15,588 nt of DNA from Spirochaetota bacterium (GTDB lineage Bacteria; Spirochaetota; Leptospiria; Turneriellales; Turneriellaceae). Each line of letters starts with the position of its first letter. Position 1 is the first letter of the stretch. Below the pieces are notes generated by a model. It did not search any database, was not told where the DNA came from, and worked only from the letters and a program-made list of their open reading frames with translations. The position numbers and the translations under genes were made by a program. Location: positions 1 to 15,588 of the forward strand of contig CAUJII010000030.1 of NCBI GenBank assembly GCA_963205035.1, read 5' to 3'. Positions 1 to 6,845 of this stretch are shown in pieces.

Positions 1-189
1 CAGCGAATCTGCGGCGACGAGCCCCGATTCAAAGCGCAGCTTTTCTCCCAATGCCCGGCGGCGTTCGAGCGCGTTATACGCTTTGATCGCCTCGTTGATA
101 TACGCGTTGCGCGATATTTTACGCCGCTTCACCACGCGCTCGGCATCGACTAATATTTCGTTGTCGAGTTTTAATGAAATTGCATTCAT
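1..189 (-). CDS. Ribbon-helix-helix (CopG/Arc-type) antitoxin-like regulator, 3' end outside window
   Basis: The first 63 codons of a gene that runs off the left edge of the window. Translation starts MNAISLKLDNEILVDAERVV and continues with SRNAYINEAIKAYNALERRR. A short beta-strand of alternating polar and hydrophobic residues (ISLKLD) followed by two amphipathic helices is the fold pattern of ribbon-helix-helix DNA-binding proteins, which bind operators as dimers and are very often the antitoxin of a toxin-antitoxin pair. The ATG at 187-189 is preceded on the minus strand by AAGGAA. A promoter with TTGACA and an inverted repeat overlapping its -10 lies directly upstream, as expected for autoregulation. 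A partner toxin would lie beyond position 1 and cannot be seen. It could equally be a stand-alone RHH regulator. Confidence 0.75.
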   Translation of the reverse strand, partial: MNAISLKLDNEILVDAERVVKRRKISRNAYINEAIKAYNALERRRALGEKLRFESGLVAADSL

Positions 190-211
190 GGTATTCCTTT
201 ATGTGATACCA
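189..211. promoter_or_regulatory. Candidate operator, inverted repeat TGGTAT/ATACCA
   Basis: Two 6-nt half-sites, TGGTAT (189-194) and ATACCA (206-211), form a perfect inverted repeat with an 11-nt centre. One half-site overlaps the proposed -10 and the other touches the start codon. This is a plausible binding site for the RHH protein itself. The role is inferred from position only. Confidence 0.4.
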
Positions 212-234
212 AAGAGATATGTTCAGCTTGTCAA
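206..234 (-). promoter_or_regulatory. Promoter of the RHH regulator
   Basis: On the minus strand a perfect TTGACA (-35, 234-229) is separated by 17 nt from TGGTAT (-10, 211-206), which matches the sigma-70 -10 consensus at three of six positions. The -10 lies 17 nt upstream of the start codon of the RHH gene. Confidence 0.5.
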
Positions 235-322
235 GAAAAATTAATCTCTCGCATCGTTTGCACGAGTTCCCGCACAGGCTCCCATCTGATTTTTTCCACG
301 ACCCCCAACATCTTCACAAAAA

Positions 323-349
323 TTGACACGTTATCAAAAAATCTATTTT
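323..349 (+). promoter_or_regulatory. Candidate promoter of the small Ala/Pro/Lys lipoprotein
   Basis: TTGACA at 323-328 is followed after 15 nt by TATTTT (344-349), about 40 nt before the start codon. The -35 is perfect, but the spacing is short and the -10 is weak. The rest of the intergenic stretch 212-387 shows nothing else that I can name. Confidence 0.35.
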
Positions 350-387
350 TGGCTGCGCATTGAAAAATGCAAGGATTAGGTAAATCG

Positions 388-564
388 ATGAAAAAACTTA
401 CAACGATTGCTTTGCTCGTAGCAGCATCTGCGATGATCGCATGCTCTTCAGCAGAAACAAAAAAAGAAGCTCCTGCAGACGCTCAAAAAGTAGAAGCAGC
501 AGCTCCAGCAGCTCCTGCTCCCGCAGCACCTGCAAAAAAAGCACCTGCAAAGAAGAAGAAGTAA
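388..564 (+). CDS. Small Ala/Pro/Lys-rich lipoprotein
   Basis: Protein of 58 residues. It has a basic start (MKK), a hydrophobic segment and a lipobox-like ASAMIAC with the acylated Cys at residue 19. The mature part is low complexity: a Lys/Glu stretch, then Ala-Pro blocks, then a Lys tail ending KKKK. It is probably exported, lipidated and anchored in the envelope. The basic tail could bind anionic polymers such as peptidoglycan or LPS, which is inference. I chose the ATG at 388 rather than the in-frame ATG at 367 because AGGATTAGG (372-380) gives a good ribosome site 7 nt upstream, and because the Lys-rich n-region then begins directly at the start. It is monocistronic: a terminator follows 15 nt after the stop. 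No family is recognised. Confidence 0.75.
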   Translation: MKKLTTIALLVAASAMIACSSAETKKEAPADAQKVEAAAPAAPAPAAPAKKAPAKKKK

Positions 565-579
565 TTTTTCTCCTTTGCG

Positions 580-615
580 AGCCCATATCCAGTTTTTGGC
601 TATGGGCTTTTTTTT
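580..615 (+). terminator. Intrinsic terminator of the small lipoprotein gene
   Basis: AGCCCATA (580-587) pairs with TATGGGCT (601-608) and is followed by a run of T residues to 615. The right arm and T-run also encode the last codons of the convergent glycosyltransferase gene, which stops at 600-602. On the minus strand no T-run follows, so it looks one-directional. Confidence 0.8.
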
Positions 616-1778
616 GCTCTTTTCGACCTCGGTTTTTTTGAGATTGTCTTAGTTCTTCTCGTCGATTTTCTCCACAGCTCCATCGATTTTCGAGCAGCGT
701 TCACCTCAATTGCGGCCGTGCACGGGTAGTAGGGACACTGGGGGCCACGGCACCGTGCCGATTCCACCGGAAAATTTGTTGAAAGAAGATACTCCGACAG
801 AGGAGGAGCGTCTTTCAGAGGCAATGTGCGCCAACGCCTGGCGGACGAAGCTTTGTTTTGTGGATAAAACCCCGTGTGTGGAGTGCCGACAAGCGCCGCA
901 AGGTGCAATGGGCCGGATGAATTACCAAAGAAGTGCGTCGCATTTTGCAAAAGCGAAGCTGTTTGCAAGAGGGTTAAACCACACTGCACGGTAACGCGCT
1001 CCATTTTGCCAAAGGCAGAATCCAAGATGCTTTCATCGTCCTTATCGCCGATGACTATGACATGAATTTTCTCGCGTGAAAAAATTCGAGCCAGCGCTTG
1101 AAAGCTCTCAAGCGGCCAAACGAGTGCAGTTCCGGAACGTTTGTAAGGATGCATGACGATGTAGCGCCTTTGTGGAATAACTTTCGCGAGTGGAGGAATT
1201 TTAACCTGTGGAAAATAAAATCTATTTTCGAGTTTGAGAGAACGCAGGATTTTGAGGTTGAATTGAAACTCTCCCTGAGAACTTGTCTGCCGCGAAATAT
1301 AATACCAAAGATTGAACTGAGAAAAAAAAGAGCGCCGCAGCGGCCCTAACCGGTAAGGGATTCCGGCATCTTTTGCAAGACGCGCCGAATGTTTTTCGGC
1401 ATACGAAAAAACAGCCAAATCGAAACGGTACGCTCGAACCTCGCGCACAAGGCTTGCGTACTCGGCCTCGATTTGTGCGGGTTTCTTATTTTTGCGGTGG
1501 CGTTTTAGAAGACATCCGGGGTCGGTGATCCATCCGTCGATTTCAGGAAGCATCGAACTGAGCGAGTGGATGTTTCTGGCCGAAAGTACATAAAGCCTCG
1601 CGTGCGGATAGAGATGGCGCAGAGACGAAACTATCGGCAGCGTGAGAATGAAATCTCCCAAGCCATCGTTTCTGACAATCAAGATTTTGGGAGGGATAGT
1701 TTTCCGCAAGAAAATGCGTCTCAGCTTGACAAGTCTCTGCCGCTGTCCCGAGAGATGGCTTAAGATACTCAGCCACAT
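600..1778 (-). CDS. Glycosyltransferase family 9 (heptosyltransferase-like)
   Basis: Protein of 392 residues. The N-terminal Rossmann half begins KILIVRNDGLGDFILTLPIV at about residues 31-50, the hallmark of ADP-heptose:LPS heptosyltransferases. The C-terminal half carries IVIGDKDDE (about 241-249) and GNSSGPLHLAALVGTPHTGF (285-304), the family's sugar-nucleotide-binding motif. It probably adds a heptose or similar sugar to LPS core or another envelope glycan at the cytoplasmic face of the inner membrane. A Cys cluster (C343, C348, C353) and a very basic tail after about residue 369 are extra to the usual GT9 core. The gene starts 1 nt after the gspF stop with no clear ribosome site, which suggests translational coupling. 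It is the last gene of the T2SS-containing operon. The exact substrate cannot be told. Confidence 0.88.
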   Translation of the reverse strand: MWLSILSHLSGQRQRLVKLRRIFLRKTIPPKILIVRNDGLGDFILTLPIVSSLRHLYPHARLYVLSARNIHSLSSMLPEIDGWITDPGCLLKRHRKNKKPAQIEAEYASLVREVRAYRFDLAVFSYAEKHSARLAKDAGIPYRLGPLRRSFFSQFNLWYYISRQTSSQGEFQFNLKILRSLKLENRFYFPQVKIPPLAKVIPQRRYIVMHPYKRSGTALVWPLESFQALARIFSREKIHVIVIGDKDDESILDSAFGKMERVTVQCGLTLLQTASLLQNATHFFGNSSGPLHLAALVGTPHTGFYPQNKASSARRWRTLPLKDAPPLSEYLLSTNFPVESARCRGPQCPYYPCTAAIEVNAARKSMELWRKSTRRTKTISKKPRSKRAKKSP

Positions 1779-1779
1779 T

Positions 1780-3000
1780 CTATTTAATGTACTCGGTCAT
1801 CTTGTACATGGGGAGCATGACGGCTGCCATGATTGCTGCGACGATACCGCCCAACACAACAATCATAATTGGCTCTAAAGACTGCGTCATGCGACGGACG
1901 GAGCTATCGACTTCGGATTCTAAAATCTCGGCGGCTTTGATGAGGAGTTCCGCCAACCGGTCTGTACTTTCGCCCGCAGCAATCATTCCACGCGCCATCT
2001 GAGGCAAGATGACAGACTCTTTAAGCGACTCGCGTAGCGATGCGCCTTCTTTAATTTGCTGTGCGGCAGCGTTCAACTCATTGGCGAAGATAGAGTTCGT
2101 AACAGTACCTGAGACAATTTTCAGCGCATCGAGAAGCGGCACCTGACTTTCAACCAAGATACCCAAGTTGCGGCAGAAGAGGCCGACTTGGATGCGCCTT
2201 AAGAGAGAACCGAAGAAGGGGATGCGCATGATCCAACGGTCGGTCTTGAGTTTACCTTGTTCTGTTTTGCGGTAGCGAACAAATGCGTAGATCGAACCAA
2301 AGATCGCGAGGATCATGAGATACCAAAACGACGAGAAAAATTTTGAAAGACCAATTACAATGCGCGTGATAAGGGGGAGCTCCGCCTTAAAACCACTAAA
2401 CAAATCAGAAAGTTGGGGAACCACCGAGGTCATAAGAAAAAAAACAACGCCGACTGAAATCGCAAGCATGAACATCGGATAAATCATCGCCGTGATAGCG
2501 CGTGCTTTGAGCTCTTCGTTGCGTTCTTCGAGGTCGGCAAGACGTTTCAAAGGAGGTTCATAGTTACCCGTCGCCTCACCGACTCTAATCATGCTTTCGT
2601 AAACGGGGGGAAAGACCGCAGTATGCTGCTTCATCGTTTCAGAAAGCGATTTCCCTTCGACGACTTGCTGCTTCATCTCTTGAATAATTTTTCGCAAGTG
2701 TGGATTTTCCGTTTGCTCGCCAATATCCGTCAGAGCTTCGTTCAAGGGAATTCCCGCACCCAAGAGAGTGCCTAATTGGCGTGCAAAGATGCCCGCTTCT
2801 TTGCGCTTGATACGGTAGAGAATGTTACTCAAAAAAGGAAAAAGTTCGCGGTCGCGCTTCGTCGAATCGGATCGGATTTCTTTGACGTATAAATTCTGCG
2901 CTTTTAGTTTCTGCGTTGCCGCCTGCGGAGAAATCGCCTCGATGACCCCTGTGACTTTTTGACCTTTATTACTGAAAGCGGTGTATTGATAGTGGGGCAT
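1780..3000 (-). CDS. gspF: Type II secretion inner-membrane platform protein GspF
   Basis: Protein of 406 residues, the normal length for GspF/PilC. It has two copies of the T2SSF domain. The first includes FARQLGTLLGAGIPLNEAL (about 72-90) and the second FCRNLGILVESQVPLLDALK. Hydrophobic segments near residues 170-195, 222-245 and 378-400 give the usual three membrane spans. The N-terminal YTAFSNKGQKVTGVIEA is typical of the family. The protein links the cytoplasmic GspE ATPase to pseudopilus assembly. It starts 9 nt after gspE. A type IV pilus PilC homologue would look similar, but the neighbouring secretin and GspC-like gene favour T2SS. Confidence 0.93.
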   Translation of the reverse strand: MPHYQYTAFSNKGQKVTGVIEAISPQAATQKLKAQNLYVKEIRSDSTKRDRELFPFLSNILYRIKRKEAGIFARQLGTLLGAGIPLNEALTDIGEQTENPHLRKIIQEMKQQVVEGKSLSETMKQHTAVFPPVYESMIRVGEATGNYEPPLKRLADLEERNEELKARAITAMIYPMFMLAISVGVVFFLMTSVVPQLSDLFSGFKAELPLITRIVIGLSKFFSSFWYLMILAIFGSIYAFVRYRKTEQGKLKTDRWIMRIPFFGSLLRRIQVGLFCRNLGILVESQVPLLDALKIVSGTVTNSIFANELNAAAQQIKEGASLRESLKESVILPQMARGMIAAGESTDRLAELLIKAAEILESEVDSSVRRMTQSLEPIMIVVLGGIVAAIMAAVMLPMYKMTEYIK

Positions 3001-3009
3001 GCCTTACGT

Positions 3010-4707
3010 TTAGGTGATGCGCATCGCCTCGTCAAGCGAGGTAACACCTTGAACGACCTGACGCAACGCGGCATTTCTTAAGGTCACCATGCCTTCGCTA
3101 ATCGCTTCGTTTTTCAATTCATCCAAAGGTGTGCGGGCGAGCACCATGCTGCGTAGCTTTGACGTCACGGGCATAAATTCATAAACACCCATGCGCCCTC
3201 GGTAGCCGGTGTTCATACACTCTTTGCAACCGACTGAATCGAAAATTTTAATTTTCCCAGTGGGTATCTCCGTCTTCTTCACACCCACGTATTGCAAACC
3301 CAATTTCATAAGCTCGCTCACGTGTACCGTACGCGGTTTCTTGCAATGTTGGCAAAGTTTGCGAACAAGACGTTGCGCCATAATCCCTCTGCACGTCGAT
3401 GTCACCAAGAAAGGTTCAATCCCCATGTCGAGCAAGCGCGTAATCGCAGACGGCGCATCGTTCGTATGGAGCGTCGAGAAAACCAAGTGCCCCGTGAGTG
3501 AAGATTGAATCGCAATGCGCGCCGTTTCTTCGTCGCGGATCTCACCCACCATGATGACGTCGGGGTCTTGCCGCAAAATCGAACGCAAACCTTCGGCAAA
3601 CGTGAATCCAATTTTTGAGCGCGCCTGCACTTGGCCAATCCCTTCAATTTGATATTCAATCGGATCTTCAACGGTAATGATATTGCGTTCTGGACTATTG
3701 AGCCGGGTTAGAGCAGCGTAGAGCGTGGTCGTTTTTCCTGAACCTGTGGGACCTGTAATGAGAACAATCCCATTGGTTTGGTTGATGGTTTCGACAAATT
3801 GTTCGTAAGTGTGTTTGTCGAAGCCGATAGTCGCCAGATCATATTTTGACGCGGTGCGGTTCAAGAGACGAAGCACCAACCTTTCGCCGTGCTGCGTCGG
3901 TAGCGATGAAACGCGGATGTCGATGTCGTTGCCGCTGAACCGCAACCGAATGCGTCCGTCTTGAGGCAGACGATTTTCGGCGATATTCAGGTTCGCCATA
4001 ATTTTGACGCGTGAGATAACTCCGTTTTGAATCGACTTGGGCGGTGTCATCATCTTGTGCAAAATTCCATCGATACGAAATCGAATAAAAAATTCCTTTT
4101 CTTGCGGTTCAAAGTGGATGTCAGACGCCTTTTCGTTAATCGCTTGGGAAAGCACCATGTTGACGAGTTTGATAATCGGCGCTTGGTTCGCGAGTTCGCT
4201 CGAATCTTGCAAGTCTTCGATATCGTCTAAAATTTCAAGCCCTGTACCCATCTCGAGGCTCGTCGCTTCGTCGACGCGGCTTTGCGCTTCGTAAAAGCTA
4301 TGGATGATGCGCAAAATTTCGCCTTCGCGCGCAAGAACGGGGATGACTTCGTAGCCGCTGAAAAGCAACCTAAACTCGTCTAAAGGGTGCAAGAGAGAAG
4401 GATCGGTCATCGCGATACGGATTTCGTGCGAGTCTATAAAATAGGGCACGACGCGGTATTTTTGAACAAATTTTAGCGAGACTTTCTCGATGAGTTCTTC
4501 GATGTTGTGCGGTTCGAGTTTTTCGACGTATTGAATGTCGTATTGCTTTGAGAGGGCACGGAGCACATCTTCTTCGGCGACAAGTCCTTTCTTAATAAGA
4601 ATCTGTCCGAGTTTGTAAGCCGATTTTTTTTGTAATGTCAGAGCCTTCTTGAGCTCTTCTGCTTCTATGAGCCCGTCTTCGACAAGAATGTCGCCGAATT
4701 TTTTCAT
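3010..4707 (-). CDS. gspE: Type II secretion ATPase GspE
   Basis: Protein of 565 residues. The N-terminal region (FGDILVEDGLI, then GQILIKKGLVAEED) is the T2SSE-N domain that binds the platform. The ATPase core has Walker A GPTGSGKT (319-326), the Asp box ITVEDPIEY (344-352), Walker B region DPDVIMVGEIRDEE with E389, and the His box LTGHLVFSTLHTND. Four cysteines (C452, C455, C494, C497) form the CxxC pair that binds zinc in GspE. All catalytic elements are intact. It powers pseudopilus growth from the cytoplasmic side. The gene begins 10 nt after gspD with a weak AAGAG ribosome site. PilB-type ATPases are close relatives; context decides for GspE. Confidence 0.95.
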   Translation of the reverse strand: MKKFGDILVEDGLIEAEELKKALTLQKKSAYKLGQILIKKGLVAEEDVLRALSKQYDIQYVEKLEPHNIEELIEKVSLKFVQKYRVVPYFIDSHEIRIAMTDPSLLHPLDEFRLLFSGYEVIPVLAREGEILRIIHSFYEAQSRVDEATSLEMGTGLEILDDIEDLQDSSELANQAPIIKLVNMVLSQAINEKASDIHFEPQEKEFFIRFRIDGILHKMMTPPKSIQNGVISRVKIMANLNIAENRLPQDGRIRLRFSGNDIDIRVSSLPTQHGERLVLRLLNRTASKYDLATIGFDKHTYEQFVETINQTNGIVLITGPTGSGKTTTLYAALTRLNSPERNIITVEDPIEYQIEGIGQVQARSKIGFTFAEGLRSILRQDPDVIMVGEIRDEETARIAIQSSLTGHLVFSTLHTNDAPSAITRLLDMGIEPFLVTSTCRGIMAQRLVRKLCQHCKKPRTVHVSELMKLGLQYVGVKKTEIPTGKIKIFDSVGCKECMNTGYRGRMGVYEFMPVTSKLRSMVLARTPLDELKNEAISEGMVTLRNAALRQVVQGVTSLDEAMRIT

Positions 4708-4717
4708 GCTGCTCTTA

Positions 4718-6763
4718 TCAATCGATATTATTTATTTTATTGTCACGGATTTGGTCTTCGCGTAAATCTTCAGTGACTTTATCCGCGATAGCCCTGTTGG
4801 TCAGAATATGCGGAGTAATAAAAAGCATGAGGTTCCGCTTCGTCACCGCTGTCGAATTGCGGCGAAACAAAAAGCCCACAATCGGTAACTCTCCCAGAAT
4901 GGGGACTTTGGTGACCGTTGTGTTGCGTTCGTTGCTGACCAAGCCGCCGATGACGATTGTTTGCGAATCTTGAACGCGAACAAATGTCTTAATCTCTTTC
5001 TTTGATATAATTGGGTTGTCGTTTGCGTCGCGCGATGAAATTGTCTTTACTTCTTGCAATATATTGAGCGTCACCATGCGGTTCTTGTTCACTTGCGGCG
5101 TGAACTTGAGCTTGATACCGACAGGACGGTATTCAAAACTATTCGACTGAGTACCCGTCACGTTGGTGAAGCTATTGACCCGCACGGGAACATCGCTACC
5201 GACATTGATTTCGGCCTCTTGATTATCGAGAGTCAAGACTTGCGGTGCCGAAATAATGGCAAAGTTACTTTTACCAATTTGTGCGTTCAAAATTCCTAAA
5301 ATTTTTGTGACCGAATCTTTGAAGAAAGTAACAGAAAAGCCGGAACTCGTGTTCATCCGGCTTGTATCGAGTTGTCCTGTTGTGGTGTCGATGAGACCCG
5401 ATTTCTGCGTAATGCCGCCGTTGAATTGAACCGATCCGCCTTTGCCGAGCATCCAGTCGATACCGAAAAGATTCGACGTGTCAGCGCCAATTTCAACGAT
5501 CAATACTTCTAAGAAGACTTGCTGGCGTTGCAAGTCGATGCGTTGGATGAGGCTCTTCACGAGCTCGAACTCGTCGTTCGAGCCGACAAAAATAATGCTG
5601 TTGGTTTCTTTGTGCGCAATGACGTCGATGGGTTTTCTCTGGATGTTCGCTTGAGAGACGGCAGGTTGAGCGGTGCCGCCTGAGGCAGGAGGTGTGGGCA
5701 GGGGTTCAACCGGGAGCTGGACTTTCTTGAGTGTTGCCTCGATATTCTCTGCCTGCATGTTTGCAAGTCTATAAACGTGAACACTCCCATCGACGCGCAC
5801 GCGGCCGCAATCGGGGTCTTTCTTTTCGTCACACTCGGGGGGAGGGCCTGCATAATCGATGAGGTTTGCCACGCGGATGAGTCGGTTGACTTCATAAAGC
5901 GAACCTGTGATGATGAGCATGTTGATGTCGTCGTAGTCGATGAGATCGGTGTTCGCGCTGGTGAGCCTCTTTAGGATCGCTGAGAGCCTTGAAGGCTTGC
6001 CACCATAAACGGGCAGAATTTGAGTTACCGGAACATCGCTCTTGATTTCGACATCTTTAATTTCATCGCGGCCCAAAAAGATAAGCGGACTTCCTGCGAG
6101 AGCGTCTTTAATCGCGACAACGCGGATAAGATTTTCATTTTCTTCGACGATACCGAAGCCTTTGATCGAAAGCATCGAGTAAAGGTAGGGGTAGGCCAGA
6201 GTGCTCGGAATTTTGTAAGGCGAGATGACGGTGATCTTGCCTTTCACCTTTTCATCGGCGATGATGTTCTTGCCAATAATCTTCGAGAAGATTTTTAAGA
6301 TGTCTTGTATCTCTTGGTCTCGAAAATCAGGACGAAAGTAGGTGACTTTCTTCGGCGGAGTGTCTTTTTTTTCGGCCTTCGTATTTTTTGTACTTTTGGA
6401 TTTTTTTGCCTCTGCCTTTGTTGCGTCGCTTCCGGCGGTATCTTTGGAAGAGGCCTCGTCTTCACTTTCTGTCGCGAGTTTTTCTAACTGTTTTTCCGAT
6501 GGAGAACTCTGCGGATGGATGCGTTGCGGTGCGGTGTGCGGAGTTGCGAAAGGACGATTAAGAATTTCAGCGGGGACTGTCGGTTGCGCCGGGGCTGCCT
6601 TCTTAGGCGCGGCTTCGGCGGGAGTAGCCTTGGCGGGTGCCGACATCTGGTCGACCATCGCCGGTTTTTTGTTCTCTTGCGGTTTATCCTGTGCGGTGAG
6701 CGTAAAACTCCCGATGAAGAGAACAGGAAATATGGCGCGGTAGATGAAAAAATAAAATTTCAG
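4718..6763 (-). CDS. gspD: Type II secretion outer-membrane secretin GspD, non-ATG start
   Basis: The first ATG is at 6658 (646 residues), but that start leaves no signal peptide. The frame is open for 35 to 36 more codons upstream and encodes a clear export signal ending RAIFPVLFIGSFTLTA, cleaved before QDK. No ATG, GTG or TTG exists there. CTG at 6763-6761, 6 nt after AAGGGG (6775-6770), is the best start; ATT at 6766 is the alternative. The protein would be 681 residues. After a long Ala/Pro/Lys/Ser/Thr linker come an N0 domain (YFRPDFRDQEIQDILKIFSK), at least two secretin N-domain repeats, then the secretin barrel (VFLEVLIVEIGADTSNLFGI, APQVLTLDNQEAEINVGSDV, QTIVIGGLVSNERN, VPILGELPIVGFLF). 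It forms the outer-membrane channel of the T2SS. I can make out only two N-repeats between N0 and the barrel, where many GspD proteins have three. Confidence 0.92.
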   Translation of the reverse strand: MKFYFFIYRAIFPVLFIGSFTLTAQDKPQENKKPAMVDQMSAPAKATPAEAAPKKAAPAQPTVPAEILNRPFATPHTAPQRIHPQSSPSEKQLEKLATESEDEASSKDTAGSDATKAEAKKSKSTKNTKAEKKDTPPKKVTYFRPDFRDQEIQDILKIFSKIIGKNIIADEKVKGKITVISPYKIPSTLAYPYLYSMLSIKGFGIVEENENLIRVVAIKDALAGSPLIFLGRDEIKDVEIKSDVPVTQILPVYGGKPSRLSAILKRLTSANTDLIDYDDINMLIITGSLYEVNRLIRVANLIDYAGPPPECDEKKDPDCGRVRVDGSVHVYRLANMQAENIEATLKKVQLPVEPLPTPPASGGTAQPAVSQANIQRKPIDVIAHKETNSIIFVGSNDEFELVKSLIQRIDLQRQQVFLEVLIVEIGADTSNLFGIDWMLGKGGSVQFNGGITQKSGLIDTTTGQLDTSRMNTSSGFSVTFFKDSVTKILGILNAQIGKSNFAIISAPQVLTLDNQEAEINVGSDVPVRVNSFTNVTGTQSNSFEYRPVGIKLKFTPQVNKNRMVTLNILQEVKTISSRDANDNPIISKKEIKTFVRVQDSQTIVIGGLVSNERNTTVTKVPILGELPIVGFLFRRNSTAVTKRNLMLFITPHILTNRAIADKVTEDLREDQIRDNKINNID

Positions 6764-6766
6764 AAT

Positions 6767-6835
6767 TTACCCCTTCGTGCCACCCAAAAAGCCCCGCCAG
6801 TAAGCCAAACTACATTGTCGACTCACACCGCCCAC
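6767..6835 (-). other. Possible 22-codon leader ORF upstream of gspD
   Basis: A GTG at 6835-6833 directly follows AAAGGAAAG and opens 22 codons ending at the TAA (6769-6767). This stop lies immediately before the ATT/CTG start region of gspD and its ORF contains the gspD ribosome site. Termination here could feed re-initiation at the unusual start. This is positional inference only; the peptide has no recognisable features. The rest of the gap between the PBP stop and gspD (6764-6845) shows no convincing terminator. Confidence 0.2.
6770..6776 (-). promoter_or_regulatory. Ribosome binding site that points to a CTG start of gspD
   Basis: Minus strand GAAGGGG (6776-6770) is followed by TAA, ATT and CTG. 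The spacing from GGGG is 6 nt to CTG and 3 nt to ATT, so CTG is favoured. The in-frame TAA at 6769-6767 closes the reading frame directly upstream, so translation cannot begin further up in this frame. Confidence 0.6.
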
Positions 6836-6845
6836 CTTTCCTTTA

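Noticed and set aside
1376..1544. Non-GT9 domain in the middle of the glycosyltransferase
   Set aside because: The segment is Lys/Arg-rich but fits the variable inter-motif region of family 9 enzymes.
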